Of a stretch of 64,000 nt of DNA, positions 17,042 through 26,041 are shown piece after piece. Origin of the DNA: a bacterium (GTDB taxonomy: Bacteria > Zhuqueibacterota > QNDG01 > JAFGCO01); NCBI GenBank assembly GCA_016932575.1, contig JAFGCO010000048.1:62001-126000 (forward strand), given 5' to 3'. Both the position numbers and the translations under genes were made by a program. The notes beneath the pieces are model-generated. The model made no database searches and was not told where the DNA came from. It was given only the letters and a program-made list of their open reading frames with translations. Numbering within the stretch: the first letter of the stretch is position 1; every line of letters starts with the position of its first letter.

Positions 17042-17641
17042 ATGCCGATATCTGCAGCTGAAGTGAAAAAACTCCGGGATATGACAGGGGCCGGAATGAT
17101 GGATTGTAAGAACGCTTTAAAGGAAACCAATGGAGATTTGGATAAAGCAGTCGAGTATTTACGTAAAAAAGGTATTGCATCAGCGGCTAAACGATCCGGC
17201 CGTGAAGTGAACGAAGGTGTTATTATGGCTTATATTCATCCGGGGAGCCGCCTTGGAGTTTTGGTTGAAGTCAATTGTGAAACAGATTTTGTCGCGAAGA
17301 CTGATGATTTTCAGTCACTGGCGAAAAATATCGCCATGCAAATTGCCGCAAGTAATCCAATGGCTGTCAACCGTGAAGAGGTTTCAACAGAATTGATCGA
17401 TAAAGAAATGGATATTTATCGAACACAGGCCAAGAATGAAGGGAAACCGGATAACGTCATTGAAAAAATTGTACAAGGGAAATTGGATAAATATTATCAA
17501 GAAATTGTTTTGATGGAACAGAGCTTTGTTAAAAATCCTGACAAGACGATTCAAGAATATATTATGGAAACCTCCGGAAAAATCGGGGAGAATATTTCAG
17601 TTAAACGATTTGTACGCTATCAGATTGGTGAAGACCGTTAA
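17042..17641 (+). CDS. tsf: Translation elongation factor Ts, short form
   Basis: EF-Ts is the nucleotide exchange factor for EF-Tu. The UBA-like N-terminus ([19 protein letters not shown], about 8-27) is followed by the core with the [10 protein letters not shown] motif that contacts the EF-Tu magnesium site. At 199 residues it is the short type with one core subdomain, as in Thermus, instead of the roughly 280-residue E. coli type. GAGGAG lies six bases before the ATG. A strong terminator ends the unit at 17684. Confidence 0.95.
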   Translation: MPISAAEVKKLRDMTGAGMMDCKNALKETNGDLDKAVEYLRKKGIASAAKRSGREVNEGVIMAYIHPGSRLGVLVEVNCETDFVAKTDDFQSLAKNIAMQIAASNPMAVNREEVSTELIDKEMDIYRTQAKNEGKPDNVIEKIVQGKLDKYYQEIVLMEQSFVKNPDKTIQEYIMETSGKIGENISVKRFVRYQIGEDR

Positions 17642-17683
17642 TGGCTTTATATCCCGGATTACTCGCTGACATCGTTTTTTTTA

Positions 17684-17718
17684 CTTGAAGTGTATCAAAC
17701 ACTTCAAGGGTATTTTTT
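17684..17718 (+). terminator. Intrinsic terminator after tsf
   Basis: CTTGAAGTGT (17684-17693) pairs perfectly with ACACTTCAAG (17699-17708) around a five-base loop and is followed by TATTTTTT. It separates rpsB-tsf from pyrH-frr, so pyrH is likely to have its own promoter or to depend on read-through. Confidence 0.9.
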
Positions 17719-17785
17719 ATATCATATCATCTTTGTCATTTATGCCTTGAATGGCTGATGGCGCCACTTATTTTCGGATAGAATC

Positions 17786-18523
17786 GTGGTAAAAAAAGAT
17801 CAAAAATCAAAAGCTGTTTTTAAAAGGATTTTACTGAAACTCAGTGGTGAAGCCCTTCGGGCCAACCGTGAACTTGAAATTGATCCTGCTATTGTGCGTA
17901 AAATTGCTGACGAGATTAAAAATGTACAAGATCTCGGCGTTGAAATTGGTATTGTTATCGGGGGCGGTAATATTTTCAGGGGCCTTTCAGCCAGCGCTCG
18001 AGGAATGGATCGGGTGGCCGCTGATCATATGGGAATGCTTGCCACGATGATTAATTCACTGGCGCTTCAGGATTTTCTTGAAAAAGATGGAGTACCGACT
18101 GTTGTAATGTCTGCTATTCGATTGGAGGCGATGGCTGAACCCTACATTCGTCGGCGGGCTATCAGTCATTTATCCAAAGGAAGAGTGGTTATTTTTGCAG
18201 CAGGTACAGGAAATCCGTACTTTACAACCGACACGGCTGCCGCACTGCGGGCGATTGAAATCGGCGCCAATGCGATTCTTAAAGGAACAAAAGTTGACGG
18301 TATTTATACAGATGATCCTGTTGAAAACAAAGAGGCGAAAAAAATTGATACAATCGGGTTCTCAGAGGTTATTGAAAAACGACTGGGAGTGATGGATGCA
18401 ACCGCTGTGACATTATGCCGTGAAAATGATATCCCGATTATTGTTTTTAAACTTTTGGAACGGGATAATTTAAAACGGGTCGTTTTAGGTGAACGGGTCG
18501 GGTCCATTGTAGGAGGAGAATGA
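17786..18523 (+). CDS. pyrH: Uridylate kinase
   Basis: PyrH phosphorylates UMP to UDP and belongs to the amino-acid kinase fold. The 245-residue chain has [10 protein letters not shown] near the N-terminus (ATP phosphate loop), [13 protein letters not shown] (UMP binding), [14 protein letters not shown] and a [11 protein letters not shown] segment. The start is a GTG in the frame giving MVKKDQ. It is followed by frr after one base, the usual pyrH-frr pair. No sign of disruption. Confidence 0.95.
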   Translation: MVKKDQKSKAVFKRILLKLSGEALRANRELEIDPAIVRKIADEIKNVQDLGVEIGIVIGGGNIFRGLSASARGMDRVAADHMGMLATMINSLALQDFLEKDGVPTVVMSAIRLEAMAEPYIRRRAISHLSKGRVVIFAAGTGNPYFTTDTAAALRAIEIGANAILKGTKVDGIYTDDPVENKEAKKIDTIGFSEVIEKRLGVMDATAVTLCRENDIPIIVFKLLERDNLKRVVLGERVGSIVGGE

Positions 18524-18524
18524 T

Positions 18525-19082
18525 ATGATAAAAAGTGTCATTGAAGATGCCAAAAACCGTATGGAGAAAAGTCTGGCAAGTTCACAAAGTGAGCTGGGTA
18601 CAGTTCGGACAGGCAGAGCCACCCCCTCGTTACTGGATTCTGTGAAGGTTGATTATTATGGAAGCATGATGCCTTTAAAACAGGTCGCCAATATCGCTGT
18701 TCCGGAACCGCGTATGCTGACTGTGCATCCCTGGGATCGCAGTATGCTGGCTCCGATTGAAAAGGCTATCATGAAAGCGGATATCGGAATTACACCCAAT
18801 AACGACGGAAATATCATTCGGCTGCCGATTCCGGCACTGACAGAAGAACGTCGTAAGGAGTTGGTGAAAGTTGTTCATAAATTGGGTGAGGATGGAAAAG
18901 TTGCTATACGGAATATCCGCCGGGATGCTATTAATACGTTAAAAAAAGCACTCAAGGATAAAGACATTTCAGAAGATGAAGAATCCAATGCAGAGATTGA
19001 TATTCAGGAATTAACGGATGATTATATTCAGAAAATTGATGATATGGTTAAAGCCAAAGAAAAAGAAGTGATGGAAGTATAA
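18525..19082 (+). CDS. frr: Ribosome recycling factor
   Basis: RRF (185 residues) splits post-termination ribosomes with EF-G. The three-helix bundle and hinge are recognisable: ELGTVRTGRATPSLLDSVKVDYYGS in the N-terminal helix and hinge, VPEPRMLTVHPWD, and the RNIRRDAINTLKK helix. An AGGAGG site within the pyrH end is seven to nine bases before the ATG, so translation is probably coupled. It is the last gene of the plus-strand housekeeping block. Confidence 0.96.
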   Translation: MIKSVIEDAKNRMEKSLASSQSELGTVRTGRATPSLLDSVKVDYYGSMMPLKQVANIAVPEPRMLTVHPWDRSMLAPIEKAIMKADIGITPNNDGNIIRLPIPALTEERRKELVKVVHKLGEDGKVAIRNIRRDAINTLKKALKDKDISEDEESNAEIDIQELTDDYIQKIDDMVKAKEKEVMEV

Positions 19083-19458
19083 AAGCCAGAAGCAGGAATT
19101 AATATGTAAGAAGACAAATCAAAAATCAGGAAATAAGAGACAAGAAACAAGAGAAAAGGTTTAAAAAGTACCGGCGAAAAAAAAATTCAAAGAAAAAAGA
19201 TAAAAGAACAAAGTTCAAATCAAGTTTTACGCATCCATTCACACTAACCGACATTTATCAATTTTCGTTATTATTTATTAAGCAAGTTGTTCCTCTATAT
19301 GGTTTTAATATGGGCAGAAACCTGAGCTACACAATTCTGATTTGGTTTGTTAAACTGCATAGTCATCCATGATTGCTTTAAAATTGATGATTAATAATAT
19401 TTTCAGAAAATAATCCGGTTTAAAATTTTTTAAATAAAAAATCGAAGACAGGAAATAA
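19083..19458. repeat. Convergent intergenic region with a purine-rich repeat
   Basis: This 376-base gap separates frr (plus) from the first FISUMP gene (minus). About 19121-19160 carries an imperfect CAAGAAACAAGAGA-type array related to the one after rluB. The rest is very AT-rich. No hairpin with a U run was found on either strand, which is notable for a convergent gap, and no ORF is supported. Confidence 0.5.
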
Positions 19459-20223
19459 CTAATTATCCTTTATACAACGGACTGCGTATCCGTTTGTTTT
19501 TTCAGTGAAGCTACGTGATATAAGTGAATTTCTGTAATCCAGATAACGAGCCCATGCATTAAAAGTGCTGTTTTCAGTGGATGACCAAAAGCAAGCACGT
19601 AGACTTATATATACGAAAGACCAATGCCTATATACACCTCCGCCAAAAAGTATGCGGCAGCCACCAGGACGTGCGGAAAAACCGCAACTATTTTTGGCAC
19701 CATAATTTGGAGTATGCCAATGATTTGTTCCTTTTTCTTTAAGTTTACCGCCCTCATTATTTCCACGTAAACCAGTAGAATCAGCTTGTATCTGATTCAT
19801 ACCCAAATACATTTCCAATTCTTTCCAATCATCATCTGTCGGCACATGCCATCCTTCGGGTGCCAGTCCACGTGATTCATTAACTGCATACCAATTATAT
19901 AGCATGCCATATGTAACCAAATTACTGTCAGCATTAGCATAAATGCAACAATAGCCGTTTGCAGTTGTAGACCAGCTTGAAGCACTGGTTATATTAGGTA
20001 TTGAGCGGCCATCTCTGAAATGTGTTACCCTTAAATTCTCGGCCATCCACCACTGATTACCGATTTTTACGGTTTGATAAATATTGCCATCAATATCTGT
20101 AACCGTAGACTCTTTACTTTCTGTTGGATTTTTATTGTCACAAGAGGTGAATAACAAAGATAGTAGCAATGAGATTGATATGTATTTTAATAGATCAAAA
20201 TAAAAGAAATAACTCTGTTTCAT
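19459..20223 (-). CDS. FISUMP-domain lipoprotein, copy 1
   Basis: The 254-residue product starts with a hydrophobic segment ending LLFTSC, a good lipobox, so it is probably a lipoprotein. The rest matches the Fibrobacter succinogenes major paralogous domain: TVTDIDGNIYQTVKIGNQWWMAENLRVTH near the N-terminus, YGMLYNWYAV in the middle, GWHVPTDDDWKELEMYLG, SGFSARPGGCR, FWSSTE and a terminal YAVRCIKDN. The family is abundant in Fibrobacter and related phyla; its function is not established. The ATG at 20223 has GGGAGG five bases upstream, so a TTG start 18 bases earlier is rejected. A paralogue lies directly upstream. Confidence 0.88.
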   Translation of the reverse strand: MKQSYFFYFDLLKYISISLLLSLLFTSCDNKNPTESKESTVTDIDGNIYQTVKIGNQWWMAENLRVTHFRDGRSIPNITSASSWSTTANGYCCIYANADSNLVTYGMLYNWYAVNESRGLAPEGWHVPTDDDWKELEMYLGMNQIQADSTGLRGNNEGGKLKEKGTNHWHTPNYGAKNSCGFSARPGGCRILFGGGVYRHWSFVYISLRACFWSSTENSTFNAWARYLDYRNSLISRSFTEKTNGYAVRCIKDN

Positions 20224-20324
20224 TTTTCCTCCCTTTTTCAAATATTGCCAAAAGCATGGGTAATAACATCACTCTTTAATTTTTAGCTTTCTTAAATAAG
20301 AATCAATTGGCAGAATTGCTAAAA

Positions 20325-21020
20325 TCAATTGTCTTTGATACAACGGACTGAATAACCAAATCTCTTATTTGAATGGCCATGACCCACAAATGTATCATCG
20401 TAGGACAAGGACCAGTGCCACGCTGAATCCGCATTGTACTCGTCAGAAGCCCAGAAATTGGTATTAATACCAAGGTTAACGAAAAAACCGTTATTTACAG
20501 GAGTACGACACCCGCAGGGAAGGGCTGTAAAGCCACTTTCATTTGTAGCTCCAATGTTCCGAGATTTCCAATGAGTACTGCCTGTTTCTTTCATTTTTCC
20601 TCCAGCCAAATAATCACCGCCTAAATAATCCACTAATGTCTGCCATTCATCATTTGAAGGAACATGCCATTCTTCAGGAGCCAATTTTCTAGTATCATTA
20701 ACTGCATACCAGTTGTATAAATACCCGTATATCTCTGCATTACTTTCATTATTGTCATAAACACAATAGCCGCTGGTTGATAATAATCGCCATTCCAAAT
20801 CTTTAGTTACATTTGGGATTTCATCCCCATTACGGTAATGCGTCACTCTCAGATTTTCGGCCATCCACCATTGATCACCGATTTTTATGGTTTTATAAAC
20901 ATTGCCATCAATATCTGTAACCGTAGACTCTTTACTCTCTGTTGGGTTTTTATTGTCACAAACACAGAAAATTGCTAATGCCAACAGAGTAATCAGAAAA
21001 CAATGGGATAACCTTGACAT
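20325..21020 (-). CDS. FISUMP-domain lipoprotein-like protein, copy 2
   Basis: This 231-residue paralogue of the next gene has the same blocks: IDGNVYKTIKIGDQWWMAENLRVTH, YLYNWYAV, EWHVPSNDEWQTLVDYLGG, GFTALPCGCR and YSVRCIKDN. After the N-terminal hydrophobic stretch (LITLLALAIF) comes CVCDNKNPTESKES; the second Cys aligns with the lipobox Cys of copy 1, although the residues before it are a poor lipobox. The ATG at 21020 with GGAG upstream is preferred over one 15 bases earlier. The mature N-terminus is nearly identical to copy 1 even at DNA level, while the rest has diverged. The pair is 101 bases apart and likely cotranscribed. Confidence 0.87.
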   Translation of the reverse strand: MSRLSHCFLITLLALAIFCVCDNKNPTESKESTVTDIDGNVYKTIKIGDQWWMAENLRVTHYRNGDEIPNVTKDLEWRLLSTSGYCVYDNNESNAEIYGYLYNWYAVNDTRKLAPEEWHVPSNDEWQTLVDYLGGDYLAGGKMKETGSTHWKSRNIGATNESGFTALPCGCRTPVNNGFFVNLGINTNFWASDEYNADSAWHWSLSYDDTFVGHGHSNKRFGYSVRCIKDN

Positions 21021-21223
21021 ATTTTCTCCTTCCATAGTTATTAATTCTTATGAAAAAAGCGAAGTATTTTTAAAATATTAATCTGTTGTTTTTCCATTCG
21101 TTGTAAGCATGGCGATCAGCGCTTTCTAATTTTTATCTATTATTTCGGATATGGGATGCGTTCACCACTTTAATAAATTAATTTTTCATCTTATTTATAT
21201 TATTATCACTCTCGTTTCTTTTT

Positions 21224-22447
21224 CTACAGCGTCTCCCGGTCATGCATTCCAATCAGATACAGAATGCTGTCCAGGCCAAGTGTGGAAATCGATTGCTTTG
21301 CAGACTGGCGAACGATCGGTTTTGCACGAAAAGCGATGCCCATGCCAGCCGTATTAAGCATAGGCAGGTCATTGGCGCCGTCCCCCACTGCGATGGTCTG
21401 TTCCAGGCGGATTTTTTCTGCCTGGGCAATAAGCTTCAAATGCTCGGCTTTTCGCCGTCCGTCTACAATATCTCCTGCCACCTGTCCTGTAAGTTTGCCA
21501 TGTTTGATTTCAAGCTCATTGGAGAAAACATAATCTACTCCCAGCTTTTGCCGTAGCGCTTCTCCGAAATAACTGAATCCGCCAGAAAGAATGGCGGTTT
21601 TAAATCCCAGGCTTTTCAAAGTCTTAAAAAGATATTCTGCGCCTTCTGTTAACGGTAATGTATCAGCGATCTGTTTCAGTACCTTTTCATCCAGGCCCGT
21701 TAAAAGGCTTACACGTTTTCTGAGACTGGTTGTAAAGTCAATTTCTCCCCGCATGGCCGATTCGGTCACCCGGGTTACCTCGTCTCCCACGCCCGCTTTT
21801 TTTGCCAATTCGTTGATAACCTCGATCTCAATCAGAGTAGAATCCATATCAAATGCCACCAGACGGCAATGCCGCCGATATACACTGTCTACCAGGAAGG
21901 CTATATCGATGCCGAGTTCGTCCGTGAGCTGCAGGCATTCGCTCCGCATTTGATCGAGATTGTCTGACTTGCCGCGGACTGATAATTCCACGCATGCCCG
22001 TGTTTGATTGTCTTTTGCATGCAGGGGAATTCTTCCGGAGAGCCTGGTGATTTTATCAATATTCAATCCATTTTTTGCAAGTATGGAGGAAACCCGTGAA
22101 ATATGCTCAGCGGTGATTTTCCGGGCAAGAATGGTAATGATATACCGGGGTTTCCCCTGTTGATTCACCCATTCGTCGTATTCTTGTTCAGAAATGGGTG
22201 TAAAGTTCATCTGAACTCCCATCTCATGGGCCTTGAAAAGCAGGTCCTTGAGCACAGGAGAAGATTCTGCTTCTCTGGGAACTTCCACAAGAAAACCCAA
22301 AGCCAGGGTGTCGTGGATCACTGCCTGACCAATATCCAGAACAGTTGCATTGTAATGGGTCAGAATATCCGTGATTGAAGAAGTGACACCAGGCTTGTCG
22401 AGTCCCGAGATGTTGATTAAGAAAATTTCTTTCATTATGATTACCAT
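21224..22447 (-). CDS. serB: Phosphoserine phosphatase with N-terminal ACT domains
   Basis: SerB hydrolyses phosphoserine to serine, the last step of serine synthesis. The C-terminal half (about 190-400) is a HAD phosphatase: VAFDMDSTLIEIEVI (nucleophile and acid Asp), ILSGGFSYF (motif II Ser), DGRRKAEHL (Lys) and VGDGANDLPML (Mg-binding Asp). The N-terminal half holds two ACT-like modules, starting ISGLDKPGVTSSITDIL and YIITILARKITAEHISRVSSIL, probably for amino-acid sensing; such SerB-ACT proteins are common in several phyla. Two in-frame ATG codons lie at 22447 and 22435 without a clear ribosome site. It is the last gene before the cassette region on the same strand. Confidence 0.94.
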   Translation of the reverse strand: MVIIMKEIFLINISGLDKPGVTSSITDILTHYNATVLDIGQAVIHDTLALGFLVEVPREAESSPVLKDLLFKAHEMGVQMNFTPISEQEYDEWVNQQGKPRYIITILARKITAEHISRVSSILAKNGLNIDKITRLSGRIPLHAKDNQTRACVELSVRGKSDNLDQMRSECLQLTDELGIDIAFLVDSVYRRHCRLVAFDMDSTLIEIEVINELAKKAGVGDEVTRVTESAMRGEIDFTTSLRKRVSLLTGLDEKVLKQIADTLPLTEGAEYLFKTLKSLGFKTAILSGGFSYFGEALRQKLGVDYVFSNELEIKHGKLTGQVAGDIVDGRRKAEHLKLIAQAEKIRLEQTIAVGDGANDLPMLNTAGMGIAFRAKPIVRQSAKQSISTLGLDSILYLIGMHDRETL

Positions 22448-22561
22448 GGATTTGAATGTAAGTTATCAATAATTTGTAAGATACAAAATATTCATTTAAA
22501 AATAAACAGGAAAGTCGATGAACTGTTATAAGAAGCAGGAGTTTGGCAGGACAGTATTTTA

Positions 22562-23869
22562 TTATTGATTCGAATTGTTGATGAGTGCCTGTGCCTTGTC
22601 ATTTTGACCCAATTGGTAATACACGGCAATGAGGTTGTGTTTTAAAAGATCATTGTTCTGATGGGCTTGAACCAGCCGAGCCCATCGGTTGCTCAATGCT
22701 TCAAGCTGGTCGGTATGATCGGCTGTGCGAATGACCAGTGGATAAAATTCCGGACTTTTTATATCAAGATTCAGTCCTTTTTGATAGATCTGAAATGCTT
22801 TGGTCCATTGCTCCTGCTCTTCATAAATTGACCCCAGATTTTTTAATCCTATCATGGATCTCGGGTTTAATGCAAGGAACCGTTCATAAACTTGTATTGC
22901 CCGATCCCATCTTTTTTGATTTTTATACACAAGGGCCAGTTGTTCCAGTAAAAGCGGTGCATCAGGGTGGCTTTCCAATAGATTTAGAATCAATGTTTTT
23001 AAAGATTCAGATGCAGCGGAGGGAAACCAGTTTAAAACCACACTTCTAAGCATTTTTTTTAACTCATCGACATTTTTTATTTCGACTGTCCCGGGAACCG
23101 GATTGGTGGAGCCATATTCTGATGAAAGTTGCATCATACTTTCTGAGATGCTGATCTCGAAAACAGCCCGTTTCAGAGCCTTTTCCTGAAACTGCCGGGT
23201 GAGACTTGTATCCGCATGTTTACGGGCATCGATAAATAATTTATAAGCGGACCGGGTCGTGCCGCCATTTTCTTCAGCCTGGAGATAAGCGGCCATTGCA
23301 CTATCGGATTGGCCCGTTTTCTCAAAAACCTGGCCAAGACAGGAAGAAGGCCACGGACTTTTGGGATCCAGATTTTTCCATCGTTTATAAAAAAATTCTG
23401 CCTTGCCATAATCGAAAATCTGTTCAGCCAGATCTGCTGCCTTAAACTGTAGCGCATTATTGTCCGGTTGATTCATAGCCAGCGGTGCAATGATCATCAG
23501 GGCAGAATCGAACTTGGCTTCATACTCATAGGTAGTGGACAGGAGGCGTGAGGCTTGCATGTTCTCCGGATGCATCCGCAGAACCTCCTGATAATAGATT
23601 CGGGCTTCTGAGAATCGGGATTGCATGAGATAGGTTGCAGCGACTTTTAAATGCAGGGATTCAGACTCGGGAAAGCGTTTCAGCTGTTTCAAATAATATT
23701 CACGGTCTGTTTCGATGTTCCTGTTTCTGGAGTGTATCTGATTAAGCAGTGAGTCAGAAAACAGAAAATGCTGGCCCTGGATGGGACCAGCACTGATTCC
23801 AACAATAAATAGCAGACTGTTTATATGGATATGGATAGAGTACTTTTTATTCAAGCGGATGTTTTTCAA
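22562..23869 (-). CDS. Secreted TPR protein, cassette copy A
   Basis: The 435-residue product has a signal-like N-terminus (LLFIVGISAGPIQGQ) and then helical tetratricopeptide-type repeats. Clear TPR units are SESLHLKVAATYLMQSRFSEARIYYQEVLRMHPEN near the N-terminus, LGQVFEKTGQSDSAMAAYLQAEENG in the middle, and consecutive units in the C-terminal half (LALVYKNQKRWDRAIQVYERF, then LGSIYEEQEQWTKAFQIYQKG). TPR arrays bind peptides or partner proteins, so it may be a periplasmic assembly factor; this is inferred. The start is TTG, aligned with the ATG of its paralogue at 43376. It is the distal gene of copy A, 32 bases after the FnIII gene. Confidence 0.8.
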   Translation of the reverse strand: MKNIRLNKKYSIHIHINSLLFIVGISAGPIQGQHFLFSDSLLNQIHSRNRNIETDREYYLKQLKRFPESESLHLKVAATYLMQSRFSEARIYYQEVLRMHPENMQASRLLSTTYEYEAKFDSALMIIAPLAMNQPDNNALQFKAADLAEQIFDYGKAEFFYKRWKNLDPKSPWPSSCLGQVFEKTGQSDSAMAAYLQAEENGGTTRSAYKLFIDARKHADTSLTRQFQEKALKRAVFEISISESMMQLSSEYGSTNPVPGTVEIKNVDELKKMLRSVVLNWFPSAASESLKTLILNLLESHPDAPLLLEQLALVYKNQKRWDRAIQVYERFLALNPRSMIGLKNLGSIYEEQEQWTKAFQIYQKGLNLDIKSPEFYPLVIRTADHTDQLEALSNRWARLVQAHQNNDLLKHNLIAVYYQLGQNDKAQALINNSNQ

Positions 23870-23901
23870 AATGCTGATTCCCGTTTATCTGTTTCTGCTG
23901 A

Positions 23902-25854
23902 TTAATTATTTGAGAAAATCACAGGAGCCGACTGACTGAATTTGCTTTCATTGCCGGATGTGTCAAAGGCTTTAACCCGATACCAGTGATGCGGTTTCCC
24001 CTCTGTATCATGATATTGCAGCGCTGATAACGGGGCTTCAGAAATTTTTTGATACTGGCCGGTTTCTATTTCCGCTCTGTACAGTATGTATCCGGCCAGA
24101 TCTTCAGCTATTGTTCTCTCCCATTGAACGGTCACACCTGTTTTATCTGATTTCGCCTGTAAAAAGCGGGGATAATGAGGCGGTTCATAATCCCGCATAA
24201 ACCTTTTCTCAGATAGAGTGGCAAGACTTTGATTGCCGGTCGTATCCACAGCAATAATACTGTATTGACAGGTATCTCCCTTCATGGCAGTGGTATCCGC
24301 CCATTCGAGAATGGATGATGGAAATTTCCCCAATTCAATGATTGTTCCATTGCAGATTTTGCTTAGTTTATAAATGGCCACATCGGGCGATGTACTGGGA
24401 TTCCATTGAATCAATATTTCTCCTGTTCGAACAATAGTATGCACATCACCCGGCTTCTGGGGCGGCTGATCATCCGGAGTCTCAACCCAGATCGCTGCAT
24501 TCTTGCTCTCTAGCAAGGAGCTGTCAACAGATGTCACGACGTAATAATAACGTGTCCCCGGTTCCAGATTGTTCGTGATGCCATCCGTATAGAGTGTATC
24601 CTGAATAAGCTTTTCAGTGAGACGGAACAAGGTTTTATCCGTCAATCCGCGATATACGTAGAAACCCCAAATATCGGAATCAGCAGAGGGCTGCCAATGC
24701 AACTGTACCTGATGATTTTCCATATAGGATCTCAGATGCATAGGCGGAGAAGGGGGATCCTTGTCTTCAATCCAGATACTGATTCGATTGCTGGGTTGAC
24801 TTTCATTTCCTGCAGTGTCTACGGCCGAGACCGAATAGAAATATTGAGTCCGCAACTTACAGGCGGTATCTGTGTACCACGCTTCTTCGGCCATGATCGG
24901 ATCTGTATTCATTTTCATTGAGGGACCAGTCATGTCGGGTGCGCGGTAGACATTGTAGGAAGCCACATCCAGTTCCGGATTCAGATTCCAGATGAGAGTC
25001 ACTTGCCCTTCCTGGAGCCGGCTGATCAAACCCAGCGGCTGGGATGGCGGCACTGTATCCGTCATTCGCCCGCAAACGATTTTTGAAGGCTCGCTCATGA
25101 GACCGGATGCGTCGACAGCGAGGAGATAATAACAGACACTGACACCCGGCTTCACGTCACGGTCCAGATAGAACATCTCCGGACTGTCGAGTCGCAGCAG
25201 ACGATCCTTGATAAGCTGAAATGAATCATTGATTCGACGATAGAGATGAAACTGAACAACCCGTTCATCGGAATCCGGATTCCACGACGGATATTTCCAG
25301 GCGATTTCCATGCCCGTGGGCTGCGGTGCGAGTGTAATGTCTGCGGGAGGCACGGGTTGTTTTTCAATGATCCTAATCCTTTTTTCAAAGGTCTGCTGTG
25401 TATTGCCCTGACGGTCGATCAGACGAATCCGATAGTTGTAAATTTCATTCTTCTGATGTCCTCCAGCCACAAAGAATCTGCCCAAAACACGTCCGACATT
25501 TCGGTTCAACAAAGTGAAAATACCGCCGTGAAAGGCATCGTTTCTCAGAATATACAGAGTCTGCTGCATATTTTCCGTTTGCAGTGCATCGGCGATTTCC
25601 TGATAATCATCACCGAGCATCCGCCGGGCTTCATCCAGAGACAGCACAGGCCGAATCGGATCCTGTGTGAGCTGAAAAAAATCACTGTCCTGAGGCCCCT
25701 TGCATTCGATCACAACGGATTGTCCCACAGCCGGGGTTTGCATGAGAAAAATGAAGACAGAGTCTCCTTTTACGGTCGATACAAAATTCTGCCCCGGCAG
25801 TGAGGAGTGAATGACCAGACCGATTATCCAGAAAAATTGACGCGTATGTCTCAT
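23902..25854 (-). CDS. Secreted protein with five FnIII domains, cassette copy A
   Basis: After a signal peptide (WIIGLVIHSSLPGQ) comes a unique domain of about 150 residues containing TPAVGQSVVIE, SLDEARRMLGDDYQEIADAL and LNRNVGRVLGRFF. Five fibronectin type III domains follow at roughly 170-265, 266-364, 365-460, 461-558 and 559-650, each opening with a D-x-x-PP-x-x-P type linker and carrying xxYxVYRxxxxxG and YYYxVTxVDxxGNES strands. It ends 32 bases before the TPR gene. The start at 25854 is chosen because its AAGGATT-x-CTCT-ATG context is conserved in the paralogue; an ATG seven codons upstream also has a ribosome site. No enzyme domain or C-terminal sorting domain is seen. Confidence 0.82.
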   Translation of the reverse strand: MRHTRQFFWIIGLVIHSSLPGQNFVSTVKGDSVFIFLMQTPAVGQSVVIECKGPQDSDFFQLTQDPIRPVLSLDEARRMLGDDYQEIADALQTENMQQTLYILRNDAFHGGIFTLLNRNVGRVLGRFFVAGGHQKNEIYNYRIRLIDRQGNTQQTFEKRIRIIEKQPVPPADITLAPQPTGMEIAWKYPSWNPDSDERVVQFHLYRRINDSFQLIKDRLLRLDSPEMFYLDRDVKPGVSVCYYLLAVDASGLMSEPSKIVCGRMTDTVPPSQPLGLISRLQEGQVTLIWNLNPELDVASYNVYRAPDMTGPSMKMNTDPIMAEEAWYTDTACKLRTQYFYSVSAVDTAGNESQPSNRISIWIEDKDPPSPPMHLRSYMENHQVQLHWQPSADSDIWGFYVYRGLTDKTLFRLTEKLIQDTLYTDGITNNLEPGTRYYYVVTSVDSSLLESKNAAIWVETPDDQPPQKPGDVHTIVRTGEILIQWNPSTSPDVAIYKLSKICNGTIIELGKFPSSILEWADTTAMKGDTCQYSIIAVDTTGNQSLATLSEKRFMRDYEPPHYPRFLQAKSDKTGVTVQWERTIAEDLAGYILYRAEIETGQYQKISEAPLSALQYHDTEGKPHHWYRVKAFDTSGNESKFSQSAPVIFSNN

Positions 25855-26041
25855 AGAGTAATCCTTTTTATTCATTTTTCCTGCCTGTCGTTCAAGATGA
25901 TTGTTTGAAAGTGCGCGCCGCAGTTACCGATTTAAAAAAATGGATCAATCCTTTTATTTCCTATTTGTATCCATAGTATCGGTTTACAAAATCTTATCAT
26001 GACTCAAATTCGCATGTATCACGAACCTCTTAAACAACGTC

